Of a stretch of DNA of 64,000 nucleotides, positions 7,992 through 16,728 are shown piece after piece. Location: assembly GCF_030815085.1 (NCBI RefSeq), contig NZ_JAUSWG010000007.1. The stretch is one strand, 5' to 3'. Position 1 is the stretch's first letter; each line of letters begins with the position of its first letter. The DNA comes from Paraclostridium ghonii. Its GTDB lineage: Bacteria > Bacillota > Clostridia > Peptostreptococcales > Peptostreptococcaceae. Below the pieces are notes generated by a model. That model made no database searches. It was not told where the DNA came from and saw nothing but the letters and a program-made list of their open reading frames with translations. The position numbers and the translations under genes are program-made.

Positions 7992-8444
7992 TTAACATTC
8001 TTTATTTTTCTTATTTTCACATTCTTTGTTTTTCTTATTTTCGCAATCATTGTTTTTTAGTTTTTGTATTTTTTCCAATACCTTAGGTGTAACACTTAAT
8101 ATATTATCTACCATATTTATATTATGGTCTAAGCTCATAAGTCTTGTTTCTCCATTTTCAACTACTACAAATGCAACCGGTTGAAGAGATATAGCCCCTG
8201 CACTTCCTCCTGCAAAGTTTGAATCATCTGTATTTTGTACTTCTTTTTTCTCATTGTGTCCTCTTGAATACTCTCCTCCACCTATACCAAATCCTATGGT
8301 TACTTTAGATATAGGGACAACTACCGTTGTCTCTGTTCTTATCGGATCTCCCACAATAGTATTTGCATCAATTGTTGTTCTAATTGAATCAAGAGTTGTA
8401 TCCATTATATTTTTTATCGAACTTGCCGATCTCATCCATTCCAC
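7992..8444 (-). CDS. gerW: Spore protein GerW (YtfJ)
   Basis: 150 residues with the GerW core: an N-terminal helix followed by VVVPISKVTIGFGIGGGEY and AGGSAGAISLQPVAFVVV. In Bacillus this mother-cell protein is needed for germination responses. The C-terminal end carries two tandem copies of CENKKNKE ending in Cys, encoded by an exact 24-nt duplication; this Cys/Lys tail is not part of the family core. The gene overlaps the upstream YtfI-type gene by 56 nt, the same ytfI-ytfJ order as in Bacillus. Sporulation-specific expression is expected but not shown by a clear promoter. Confidence 0.9.
   Translation of the reverse strand: MEWMRSASSIKNIMDTTLDSIRTTIDANTIVGDPIRTETTVVVPISKVTIGFGIGGGEYSRGHNEKKEVQNTDDSNFAGGSAGAISLQPVAFVVVENGETRLMSLDHNINMVDNILSVTPKVLEKIQKLKNNDCENKKNKECENKKNKEC
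7995..8042 (-). repeat. 24-nt tandem duplication in the gerW 3' end
   Basis: Two head-to-tail 24-nt units, each coding ENKKNKEC, differ by one silent base. The frame is preserved, so copy number could vary without breaking the gene. Confidence 0.85.
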
Positions 8445-9057
8445 TCTCCTTGTTATATTTTACTTTTTTATATGCTTTTATATCAATATATATTTTAAAA
8501 ATTCCCTTAAATAAAATCACTGCTTCTTTTATATTAGGTCTTATATGTACTATCCCTTTGTATTTTATAAAGTTTTGTGTATAGCATGGAGTTACTTTTA
8601 AATACATCTTTTCTGAATTAAAGTAATTACTTATATTTCCATATAAAGCATTGACTAAAACATATATAAAGGAAGTAAAATGTATATTTTCACTTCCATA
8701 TGATAAGTCAGAATATATTTCACTTCTTTTAATCTTTGTTATAATTCGGTATAAAACTAGTAAATTTTCTAATTCAATCATATTTAATTCTACTTTTTTA
8801 AATTTACTTTTACTCTCCTTATTTTTTTTATTTTCCTTTGATTTACTTATAGGATAAATAGTTTTTATTATACTAATCAAATTAAAAAAACATCTAAATG
8901 ATACCTTTACCTCTGTATTATTATTATCTATATTAGCAGTTATAATTAAATGAGTACTTCTGTTTAAAATAAAAAATAGAGTCGGTATCCCAACTAAAAT
9001 AGAAAAAAATAAAATACTAATTAAATCTTTATAGTTCATATTTATATTATTTTCCAT
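8389..9057 (-). CDS. ytfI: DUF2953 membrane-anchored protein (YtfI-like)
   Basis: About 222 residues with one N-terminal membrane helix (LISILFFSILVGIPTLFFIL) and a soluble remainder. The end of the protein, around IVHIRPNIKEAVILFKGIFKIY, matches the DUF2953 family placed next to gerW in sporulators. Frames extend to a TTG at 9075, but that codon lies next to the scpB terminator, so ATG 9057 is preferred. No ribosome site is convincing. A role with GerW in the spore is inferred from gene order only. Confidence 0.7.
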   Translation of the reverse strand: MENNINMNYKDLISILFFSILVGIPTLFFILNRSTHLIITANIDNNNTEVKVSFRCFFNLISIIKTIYPISKSKENKKNKESKSKFKKVELNMIELENLLVLYRIITKIKRSEIYSDLSYGSENIHFTSFIYVLVNALYGNISNYFNSEKMYLKVTPCYTQNFIKYKGIVHIRPNIKEAVILFKGIFKIYIDIKAYKKVKYNKESGMDEIGKFDKKYNGYNS

Positions 9058-9080
9058 TTTTCCAAAAGTATACAAAAAAA

Positions 9081-9113
9081 TAGTAGATGATAAATATTTT
9101 ATATCATCTACTA
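9081..9113 (-). terminator. Terminator of scpA-scpB
   Basis: Perfect 12-bp arms TAGTAGATGATA / TATCATCTACTA followed on the minus strand by seven T. Confidence 0.85.
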
Positions 9114-9122
9114 TCTTAAGAT

Positions 9123-9650
9123 TTATTCGTTTTCATAGTTTTCAATAGGAGGTAAATCCTCTAATTTTTCTATATGTAACAATTTTAAAAACTCATTTGT
9201 AGTTTTATAAATTATAGGCTTACCAATTTTTTCTAATCTCCCAGCTTCATAAATAAGTTCATTCTCAAGAAGTGTTTGGATAACCTTATCACTTTTAACC
9301 CCTCTTATTTCTTCTATCTCAACCTTTGTTATAGGTTGTTTATAAGCGATAATCGTTAAAGTTTCTAAAGTTGCTTGACTTAGAGTTTTCTTTCTCTTTG
9401 GCTCCAACATATTTTTTATAAATTCTGAGTACTCTTTATTTGTACACATTTGATATTTATCTTGTAATTTAATAATTTGAATTCCTCTATTATTTTCTTT
9501 ATACTCTAAAATTAAGCTATTTAACATTATCTCAATTTCTTTAGAAGAAAGTTCCTCATTTATAGCATTTTTTAAATCTGTTATATTTATGGGTTCACTA
9601 TATGCAAACATTATAGCTTCTATAATACTTTTTATCTCATCACGTCTCAT
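9123..9650 (-). CDS. scpB: Segregation and condensation protein B
   Basis: 175 residues, the usual ScpB length. Two winged-helix domains are recognisable; TLETLTIIAYKQPITKVEIEEIRGV (split by the turn at residue ~105) is the family signature. ScpB dimerises and binds ScpA and SMC to form the condensin ring that organises replicated chromosomes. Its ATG follows the scpA stop by one base, so the pair is translationally coupled. Confidence 0.95.
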   Translation of the reverse strand: MRRDEIKSIIEAIMFAYSEPINITDLKNAINEELSSKEIEIMLNSLILEYKENNRGIQIIKLQDKYQMCTNKEYSEFIKNMLEPKRKKTLSQATLETLTIIAYKQPITKVEIEEIRGVKSDKVIQTLLENELIYEAGRLEKIGKPIIYKTTNEFLKLLHIEKLEDLPPIENYENE

Positions 9651-9651
9651 A

Positions 9652-10377
9652 TTAACTCTCCATATTTTTCTTTATTAAGATATCTTCAAAGAATAAATCT
9701 TGAACAACAATTATTTCATTGGTTTTTATAAGTTCTAGTACTGATAAAAATGTAGCGATTATCTCATCTTTTTCATACGTATCTATCAGATTTATAAACC
9801 TTATATTTTCTTTTTCTTTCATGACATCTCTTACATAGTGCATTTTTTCTTCAACAGATATAATACGAGTTCTAACAATTTTATTTAATTTCTCATCTTT
9901 TACTTCTTCTAGTTCATCTTTTTTTACTTTTAATATATGAGGAAGTATTTTTACTATAGCATCTAAAGATATAGTTTCTAAGTCTAGACTTTCTTCAATT
10001 ATTACTTCTTCTTTCTTTCTATAGAATATATCTTCTATGTAAGTAACATTATTTTTCAAATCTTCTGTAGCATTTTTAAACTTTTTATACTCTACAAGCT
10101 TTTCCATAAGTTCAAGTCTAGGATCTTCTTCTTCCTCATCATCTCTTTGCTTATATAATAAGTATTTAGATTTAATTTGTAAAAGTTTTGATGCCATTGT
10201 TATAAATTCACTTGCTATTTCTAAATCAAATTCTTCAAGCATATCTAAATAAGCTAAATATTGTTTAGTTATTTCTATTATAGATATATCTTTTATATCT
10301 ATTTTATGTTTTGCTATAAGATCATATAAAAGATCCAGTGGTCCTTCATACACCTTAAGTTGTACACTATATTTCAT
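9652..10377 (-). CDS. scpA: Segregation and condensation protein A (kleisin)
   Basis: 241 residues. The N-terminal kleisin motif VYEGPLDLLYDLIAKHKIDI and the C-terminal winged helix (EIIATFLSVLELIKTNEI) are typical. It bridges the SMC ATPase heads together with ScpB. Acidic residues (DDEEEEDP, near 115) mark the linker. It lies upstream of scpB in the same operon and 33 nt downstream of a site-2 protease gene. Confidence 0.95.
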   Translation of the reverse strand: MKYSVQLKVYEGPLDLLYDLIAKHKIDIKDISIIEITKQYLAYLDMLEEFDLEIASEFITMASKLLQIKSKYLLYKQRDDEEEEDPRLELMEKLVEYKKFKNATEDLKNNVTYIEDIFYRKKEEVIIEESLDLETISLDAIVKILPHILKVKKDELEEVKDEKLNKIVRTRIISVEEKMHYVRDVMKEKENIRFINLIDTYEKDEIIATFLSVLELIKTNEIIVVQDLFFEDILIKKNMES

Positions 10378-10410
10378 AAATTACCTCGATTTTTAATATA
10401 AAGACTCCAT

Positions 10411-11004
10411 TTATATTATAAATGCATTTACTATACCATATAACACATTGACTATAGGGCTTAATATTATTACATGGAAATTAGTTAATATTAAAAGTAT
10501 AAATATAAATGTGCTCATACTTTCATACTTGTAAACAACATCGTAATATCTAATTGGTATAAATGTAGATATTATTCCCCACCCATCAAGTGGTGGTAGT
10601 GGTAAAAGATTAAATGCTGCAAATCCTATACAAAATGAAACTATGTAGCTAAATATAAGCTGTATAGCTTCCATTCCAAAAAACCTCATAAGGTTTGCAA
10701 ATATTATTGCTGTCAATAAGTTAAATGCAGGTCCTGCTAAAGAAACTAATAAGTTTCCAAGCTTATAATTTTTAAAATTATTTGGGTTTACAGGTACTGG
10801 TTTTGCCCATCCAAACCTAGCAATTATAAGCATTATAAGTCCTAATGGATCCACATGTTTCATTGGATCTAGCGTCATTCTTCCGCTCATTTTTGCAGTA
10901 TCGTCTCCTAAAAGATGCGCTACGTATGCATGTCCAAATTCATGAACAGATATAGCAACCGCTATTCCTACTGCAGTTACCAAAAACTGACTTAAAATAT
11001 TCAT
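10411..11004 (-). CDS. Site-2 protease family (M50) zinc membrane peptidase
   Basis: 197 residues, five or six membrane helices. HEFGH at about residue 21 supplies the zinc ligands and catalytic Glu, and NLLPLPPLDG (near 135) supplies the third ligand Asp, both characteristic of the compact YwhC-type S2P group with no PDZ domain. It cuts within or near membranes. The substrate is unknown. Its position next to scpA is common in Clostridia and need not mean a shared role. Confidence 0.9.
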   Translation of the reverse strand: MNILSQFLVTAVGIAVAISVHEFGHAYVAHLLGDDTAKMSGRMTLDPMKHVDPLGLIMLIIARFGWAKPVPVNPNNFKNYKLGNLLVSLAGPAFNLLTAIIFANLMRFFGMEAIQLIFSYIVSFCIGFAAFNLLPLPPLDGWGIISTFIPIRYYDVVYKYESMSTFIFILLILTNFHVIILSPIVNVLYGIVNAFII

Positions 11005-11071
11005 TCAATTTTCTCCTATTTTTTAAGTTTTAATATTATTATAACAATATCTATGTTTATAATCAAATAAA

Positions 11072-11097
11072 AAAAGCCTAGTTAATCTAGGCCTTTT
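11072..11097 (-). terminator. Terminator of dacF
   Basis: GCCTAG-TTAAT-CTAGGC stem with T-run on the minus strand, at the dacF stop. Confidence 0.85.
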
Positions 11098-12265
11098 AAA
11101 ACATATTATCAATTACTCTTTCAAACATTTTAAAGTAGCTTGCTTTATTTATATCTTTGTCATTTACAAGATCAACTTTTCCAACTTGATTGTTTCCTTT
11201 ATAAATGTTTATAGTTCCTAATTTAGTACCTTTTTTTATAGGCATTTTTATATTTTTACAAACCTGTATTTTTTTAGTGAATTCTTTACTTTCACCTTTT
11301 TTGATAAGAGCTGCTAAATCTTCTTTTGCGACTAAATTAACTTTATTGTCTTCAGCTTTATCTAAATTTAGTGTAGCTACAGTATCGCCTTTAGAACATA
11401 ATTTAACACTTTCATAATTTGCAAATCCATAGCTTAAAAGAGATGATGCATCTTTAAATCTTTCTTGGGTTGTAGGTGCACCTAAGGTAGCTGCTACTAA
11501 ATGTGTCTCTCCTCTTTTAGCCGATGCTGATAAACAATATTTTGCTTCCTGTGTAAATCCTGTCTTTACTCCTGTTGCTCCTTGATAGTGTTTTATCATT
11601 TTATTTGTGTTAGCAAGTCCTATTGATACTTGCTTCTTACCAACTACTATTTTGTCCATCCAAGTTGTTAGGTACTTAGTTATTTGATTATGTTTTAATA
11701 ACTCTTTAGACATTAAAGCTATATCATGTGCACATGTATAGTGATTATCTACAGGTAATCCGTTAGTGTTAGCAAAATGAGTATCTTTCATTCCTAACTC
11801 TTTTGCTTTTTCATTCATCATACCTACAAACTCTTCTTCACTTCCTGCTACATATTCTGCCATTGCTACACATGCATCATTTGCAGAAGCAACTGCTATA
11901 CCTTTTAATAAGTCATCTACCTTTTGAGTTTCTCCTGGTTCTAAGAAGATTTGACTTCCACCCATTTCTGATGCTCTTTCACTTATTTGAACCTGATCAT
12001 CTAGCTTTATTTTTCCACTATCTAAAGCTTCAACTATAAGTAACATTGTCATTACTTTTGTAACACTCGCTGGAGGAAGTTTCTTATGTGAATCCTTTTC
12101 AAATAGTATTTGACCACTTCCTACATCCATTAGTATAGCTGATTTAGATGATAATTCCATAGATCCATTAGCTTTCTTATCATCTGCAAAGGCTGTCATG
12201 CCAAAAGACATAAAAACCATCATAATAGCTAAAACTACACTAGTAAATCGTCTCATTACATTCAC
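11096..12265 (-). CDS. dacF: D-alanyl-D-alanine carboxypeptidase (DacF/PBP5 type)
   Basis: 389 residues with a signal peptide ending near AFA-DD (residue 27). The serine peptidase S11 motifs are present: SVTK (Ser67, Lys70), SAN (near 129) and KTG (near 240). It trims the terminal D-Ala from peptidoglycan stem peptides and so limits cross-linking. The C-terminal ~110 residues form the PBP5_C beta-rich domain, ending in an amphipathic helix that would hold it to the membrane. In sporulators DacF-type enzymes act on forespore or vegetative wall; which one applies here is not clear. Confidence 0.93.
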   Translation of the reverse strand: MNVMRRFTSVVLAIMMVFMSFGMTAFADDKKANGSMELSSKSAILMDVGSGQILFEKDSHKKLPPASVTKVMTMLLIVEALDSGKIKLDDQVQISERASEMGGSQIFLEPGETQKVDDLLKGIAVASANDACVAMAEYVAGSEEEFVGMMNEKAKELGMKDTHFANTNGLPVDNHYTCAHDIALMSKELLKHNQITKYLTTWMDKIVVGKKQVSIGLANTNKMIKHYQGATGVKTGFTQEAKYCLSASAKRGETHLVAATLGAPTTQERFKDASSLLSYGFANYESVKLCSKGDTVATLNLDKAEDNKVNLVAKEDLAALIKKGESKEFTKKIQVCKNIKMPIKKGTKLGTINIYKGNNQVGKVDLVNDKDINKASYFKMFERVIDNMF

Positions 12266-12350
12266 CTCTTGATGTTTTTATTTGATACTATTTTTTCACA
12301 TTTTGCCTAAATTTATGCGAAGAATTTAATAAACATCAATTATAGGTTTT

Positions 12351-13118
12351 TTATATAGTTTTATTTACTAAATATTTTTTTACAATCATATAGTATATAC
12401 AAGCTTCATTAAAATTTTTTATGTCCATCCCCAAAATATCTTTTATTTTTTCTAATCTATATATTAGAGTATTTCTATGCAAATATATATTGTTAGAAGT
12501 CTTAGATATATTAAATCCATTTTCTATAAAAGCTATCCCTGTTTCTAAAACTAAATTATCTATCGTCCCAATTAAGTTGTAATCAAATAAGTTTTTGTAT
12601 GTAATATCACTTCCACATAACTCGATCATATTGTATAAAGCTAAATCAAATATATTAAAGTATTTTCTATCATTATTTTCAATTAATATATATTTTCTCA
12701 ATTTACTAATTAAATTTATCTTAATATCAAATTCATCTTTACTTTTAATTTCCCCAAAATTTATTATATATGTCTTTTCATAAGATTCTGTCTCTATAAT
12801 TTGAGGAGTATCTTTATTTATCAAGTCTAAATTTTTTGTATTTAATATATAATTACCTTTATAATTTATAATATTTACATCTTCATATAGTGTAGTTAAA
12901 ATCTCATTTAAAAGGTCCTTATTTATATTTTTTTGATATATCAAATAAAAATATCCTTTTAAATTTTTAATATTATCTTCTTTAATTTCAATGATGTACT
13001 TTTGATCGTTCCAAACTACAACTTGTTGATTTTCTTTTACAATGTCCTCTTCTTTAAATTTGTATAAGTTAATTTTTTTCTCTATTTGACTTTCAAAAAA
13101 CTCTATTAAATCTCTCAA
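12351..13118 (-). CDS. PucR/CdaR-type helix-turn-helix regulator
   Basis: About 255 residues. The C-terminal end (NISKTSNNIYLHRNTLIYRL, then EKIKDILGMDI) is the HTH_30 domain of PucR/CdaR regulators. The N-terminal part shows no recognisable ligand domain. A TTG start at 13118 with AGAGGTGAG just before it is preferred; the frame reaches 13166, but that codon lies in the upstream gene's terminator. It lies directly downstream of an orphan sugar-transport ATPase. A role in sensing carbohydrate supply is an inference. Confidence 0.75.
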   Translation of the reverse strand: MRDLIEFFESQIEKKINLYKFKEEDIVKENQQVVVWNDQKYIIEIKEDNIKNLKGYFYLIYQKNINKDLLNEILTTLYEDVNIINYKGNYILNTKNLDLINKDTPQIIETESYEKTYIINFGEIKSKDEFDIKINLISKLRKYILIENNDRKYFNIFDLALYNMIELCGSDITYKNLFDYNLIGTIDNLVLETGIAFIENGFNISKTSNNIYLHRNTLIYRLEKIKDILGMDIKNFNEACIYYMIVKKYLVNKTI

Positions 13119-13164
13119 TATCTCACCTCTTAGTTTATCTAATGTCTTTATTTTATTATAAAAC

Positions 13165-13207
13165 AAAAGCTGAGAAACTAAAATATACTCTTAATTTCTC
13201 AGCTTTT
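13165..13207 (-). terminator. Terminator between msmK and the PucR-type gene
   Basis: AAAAGCTGAGAAA ... TTTCTCAGCTTTT, 13-bp perfect arms with T-run. Confidence 0.85.
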
Positions 13208-13216
13208 AATAATTTA

Positions 13217-14326
13217 TTATTTTATTGCATTAGTAGTCTCTTTATCAAATAAATGAACTTTATTTTTATCTAAAGCTAATTTTAAATTTTGCCCGTACTT
13301 AACGTTATATCTTGAATCAAATCTTGAAGTTATACTCTTTCCTCCAACATTTAAGTATGCATATACTTCTGCTCCCATAAGCTCACTTATTTCTACTGTA
13401 GCATTAAACATTGTATCTTGGCTGTTATCTATAAATATATCTTCTATATGAATATCTTCTGGTCTTATGCCTAATACAACTTCTTTATCTATATAACCAT
13501 TTTTCTTTAATATATCCGATTTTGGTTTATCTAAAGCTACTTTAAAATCCTTAGCTTTTGCATAAACAATACTATTTTCTTCATATATAGTACAATCTAT
13601 TAAGTTCATTTGAGGAGCTCCTATAAATCCTGCAACGAACATATTATCTGGATTGTCATATATATGTTGAGGAGTATCTATTTGTTGAATAACTCCATCT
13701 TTCATTATAACTATTCTATCTGCCATGGTCATAGCTTCAACTTGGTCATGTGTTACATATATAAATGTTGTTCCAAGTTTCTTGTGTAACTTTGTAATTT
13801 CTGTTCTCATAGCTGTTCTAAGCTTAGCATCTAGATTTGATAAAGGTTCATCCATTAAGAATACCTTAGGATTTCTTACTATTGCTCTACCTAAAGCAAC
13901 CCTTTGTCTTTGTCCTCCAGATAATGCTTTTGGTTTTCTATCTAAAACATTTTCTATGTCTAATATCCTTGCAGCTTCCTTAACTTTTGCATCTATTTCT
14001 GCTTTTGGAATCTTTCTTAATTTAAGTGCAAATGCCATATTTTCATATACACTTAGATGTGGATATAATGCATAGTTTTGGAAAACCATCGCTATATCTC
14101 TATCTTTTGGTGCTACCTCATTTACTAGTTTTTCTCCTATGTATAGTTCCCCCGAACTTACTTCTTCAAGACCAGCTATCATTCTTAAAGTTGTAGATTT
14201 CCCACATCCAGATGGTCCTACTAAAACAACAAACTCTTTATCTTTTATATTTATATTTACATTCTTTACTGCTTCATATCCATTATCATATGATTTCCCT
14301 ATATTTTTTAAAATTACCTCTGCCAT
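13217..14326 (-). CDS. msmK: Sugar ABC transporter ATP-binding protein (UgpC/MsmK type)
   Basis: 369 residues. Walker A GPSGCGKST, signature LSGGQRQRVALGRA, Walker B VFLMDEPLSNLD and the switch His in YVTHDQ are intact. The C-terminal OB/TOBE domain (from ~240) marks the carbohydrate CUT1 group. No permease or binding-protein gene is nearby, so it is probably a shared ATPase serving several sugar importers, as MsmK does in other Firmicutes. A near-consensus catabolite element and a palindrome lie upstream. Confidence 0.9.
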   Translation of the reverse strand: MAEVILKNIGKSYDNGYEAVKNVNINIKDKEFVVLVGPSGCGKSTTLRMIAGLEEVSSGELYIGEKLVNEVAPKDRDIAMVFQNYALYPHLSVYENMAFALKLRKIPKAEIDAKVKEAARILDIENVLDRKPKALSGGQRQRVALGRAIVRNPKVFLMDEPLSNLDAKLRTAMRTEITKLHKKLGTTFIYVTHDQVEAMTMADRIVIMKDGVIQQIDTPQHIYDNPDNMFVAGFIGAPQMNLIDCTIYEENSIVYAKAKDFKVALDKPKSDILKKNGYIDKEVVLGIRPEDIHIEDIFIDNSQDTMFNATVEISELMGAEVYAYLNVGGKSITSRFDSRYNVKYGQNLKLALDKNKVHLFDKETTNAIK

Positions 14327-14340
14327 TTTTAATATCCCCC

Positions 14341-14359
14341 AAACTATATTTAATATAGT
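14341..14359. promoter_or_regulatory. Palindrome upstream of msmK ribosome site
   Basis: AACTATAT-TTA-ATATAGTT, perfect 8-bp arms, immediately upstream of the GGGGGATATT ribosome site. It could be an operator or a leader hairpin. Confidence 0.4.
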
Positions 14360-14370
14360 TTAAGTATATA

Positions 14371-14384
14371 TTAAAAACGTTTTC
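14371..14384. promoter_or_regulatory. Catabolite-responsive (cre-like) element upstream of msmK
   Basis: TAAAAACGTTTTCA matches the CcpA consensus TGWAANCGNTNWCA at every position but the second. Placement 45 nt upstream of the msmK start fits carbon-catabolite control of a sugar-transport ATPase. Confidence 0.5.
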
Positions 14385-14435
14385 AGATATATGGTCATAT
14401 TATCCAAATAATTTTATTCAATTTGTACAATATAC

Positions 14436-14771
14436 CTATTTATAATCTTCATACACTGACGATGCCAAAATTTTGTTTATTTTATTCATCATTGATGTAA
14501 ATTTATATTCGCACTCCACATAATTATTTAAATCTTTATTACTAGATATGCTTCTCTTTAAATCTTGCGATAATTTCAAAGTTTTACTATCTACTTTTTC
14601 ACCACTTATTTTTTTTGATTTTATGTCCATCTCAATTTTTCTGTGATTATTTAAGATTGATTCATAATTTGGATTAGATTTAATAATTTTCATATACTTT
14701 TTAAAATCTTTATATTCCTTGCTGTCCTTTATATCACTTGCAAGTTTTGTAGTACTTTCATAAACCCCCAT
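14436..14771 (-). CDS. YlbF/YmcA family protein
   Basis: 111 residues, all helical, of the YlbF/DUF964 type (short N-terminal helix with LASDIKDSKEYKDFKKY, charged middle). In Bacillus the YlbF-YmcA-YaaT complex binds RNase Y and directs mRNA maturation, and affects competence and sporulation. The RNase J gene lies just upstream, separated by a terminator, so it sits next to an RNA-decay gene. Only one paralogue is in the window. Confidence 0.75.
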   Translation of the reverse strand: MGVYESTTKLASDIKDSKEYKDFKKYMKIIKSNPNYESILNNHRKIEMDIKSKKISGEKVDSKTLKLSQDLKRSISSNKDLNNYVECEYKFTSMMNKINKILASSVYEDYK

Positions 14772-14789
14772 GTTTTTCCTCCTAAAAAA

Positions 14790-14821
14790 AAGATTGAATA
14801 TAATATATTATATTCAATCTT
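14790..14821 (-). terminator. Terminator of rnj, 32-nt perfect palindrome
   Basis: AAGATTGAATATAATA and its exact complement, zero loop as written, then an A/T run. It lies between the rnj stop and the ylbF-type gene. Confidence 0.8.
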
Positions 14822-14827
14822 CTTATT

Positions 14828-16507
14828 TTATACCTCCATTATAATAGGAAGTATCATAGGATTTCTCTTAGTTCTTTGATATAAGTACTCTTTTAAGTTA
14901 TCCTTTATATTATTTTTTAAGTAAGCCCACTCTTTTATGTGACTTTGTTCGCAAGCTATTAAAACATTCTTTATAACAGTTTTAGCTCCATCCATTAAAT
15001 CTTCAGACTCTCTTACGTATACAAATCCTCTAGATATTATGTCTGGTCCTGCTAAAACTTTTCCATCTTCCTTAGATATTGTAACTACAACTATCATTAA
15101 TCCATCTTCTGATAAATGTTTTCTATCTCTTAGAACTATATTTCCAACATCTCCAACACCAAGTCCATCAACTAATACATTTCCAGTTTGTACATGTGAT
15201 GCAACCTTAGCTGAGTTTTTATCTAATTCTAAAACTTCACCTGTTTTCATTACAAATATATTTTGACTTGGCATACCTAAATCTTCTGCTACCTCTGCAT
15301 GTTTCTTTAACATTCTAAACTCACCATGAGCAGGCATGAAAAACTTAGGAGCTACTAATCTGTGCATTAATTTTAATTCTTCTTGTCTAGCGTGACCTGA
15401 AACGTGTATATCTGCTGCATCATCATATACAACTTCTGCACCTTTTTCAAATAAGCAATTTACAACTTTAGAAATAAGTTTTTCATTTCCTGGTATTGGA
15501 TGTGCTGATATTATTACTAAATCACCCTGTCTTATTTCCACTTTTTTATGTTCAGCTGCTGCCATTCTAGCAAGTGCTGACATAGGTTCTCCCTGAGATC
15601 CAGTTGTTATTATAACTAATTCATTATCTTCATATCTATGAATATCATTTAAATCTATTATAATTTCATCATCTATGTCGATATACCCTAATTCTCTTGC
15701 TACTGCCATAACATTGACCATAGATCTTCCTGAAACAGCAACTTTTCTTCCAAACTTTTGAGCTGCATTAACAATTTGTTGTAATCTGTGTATATTAGAA
15801 GCAAATGTAGCAACTATTATTCTACTGTTATTAGCTTTTGAAAATAATCCATCCAATCCTGTTCCTACAGTTCTTTCTGACGGATTGTAACCTGGTCTTT
15901 CAATATTTGTACTATCTGCAAGAAGTAATAATACGCCTTTTTTACTTATTTCACATACTCTATGGAAATCCATTACTTCTCCATCTATAGGAGTTAGGTC
16001 TATTTTAAAGTCTCCTGTATGGAATATTATTCCTTGATCCGTATGAACTGCTATAGCACAAGCATCTGGTATACTATGATTTACTTTTAAAAACTCTACT
16101 TCAAAGTTTTTAAGGTTTATAACTTGACCTGGAGTTATAACATTTAAGTTAACATTATTTAATTTATGTTCTTTTAATTTTACTTGTATAAGCCCTACTG
16201 TTAACTTAGAAGCATATACTGGAACATTTATCTTTTTTAATACATATGGTAATGCCCCTATATGATCCTCATGGCCATGAGTTATAAAGATTCCCTTAAC
16301 TCTGTCCTTATTTTTTACTAAGTAAGTTACATCTGGTATAACTATATCTACCCCTAGCATCTCTTCTTCTGGAAAACTTAATCCTGAATCTATAACGATA
16401 ATCTCATCTTTATATTCAATAACAGTCATATTTTTCCCGATTTCATTTAGCCCTCCCAGAGCCATAACTTTTATTTTATTCAAACTCTTTTTGAACAATT
16501 GCATCAT
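14828..16507 (-). CDS. rnj: Ribonuclease J
   Basis: 559 residues, full length for the family. The metallo-beta-lactamase motif HGHEDHIGA, the later HTGDFKID and HVSGHA segments give the zinc ligands, and the beta-CASP domain is inserted between them. It is an endo- and 5'-3' exoribonuclease that degrades mRNA and matures 16S rRNA. AAAGGAG abuts the first ATG; the TTG at codon 4 has better spacing (9 nt), so translation may begin at 16498. It is monocistronic. Confidence 0.95.
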   Translation of the reverse strand: MMQLFKKSLNKIKVMALGGLNEIGKNMTVIEYKDEIIVIDSGLSFPEEEMLGVDIVIPDVTYLVKNKDRVKGIFITHGHEDHIGALPYVLKKINVPVYASKLTVGLIQVKLKEHKLNNVNLNVITPGQVINLKNFEVEFLKVNHSIPDACAIAVHTDQGIIFHTGDFKIDLTPIDGEVMDFHRVCEISKKGVLLLLADSTNIERPGYNPSERTVGTGLDGLFSKANNSRIIVATFASNIHRLQQIVNAAQKFGRKVAVSGRSMVNVMAVARELGYIDIDDEIIIDLNDIHRYEDNELVIITTGSQGEPMSALARMAAAEHKKVEIRQGDLVIISAHPIPGNEKLISKVVNCLFEKGAEVVYDDAADIHVSGHARQEELKLMHRLVAPKFFMPAHGEFRMLKKHAEVAEDLGMPSQNIFVMKTGEVLELDKNSAKVASHVQTGNVLVDGLGVGDVGNIVLRDRKHLSEDGLMIVVVTISKEDGKVLAGPDIISRGFVYVRESEDLMDGAKTVIKNVLIACEQSHIKEWAYLKNNIKDNLKEYLYQRTKRNPMILPIIMEV

Positions 16508-16728
16508 CTCCTTTTGTCTCTATCTTTTCGCACTTTTAAATTTCACTCTTTAAACGTTTCATATCGAACATATAATAATATCAAATCACGCACGCTTTAC
16601 CAGTTATTATAATTGTATCACAAGTTGAACTATATTTTAAGACATATTTAAAATACAATTACCGTATTGTTTTGACAAAATATAATTATTTTGTTATCCT
16701 CAAAATATAATATTTTGAGGAGGTTATA

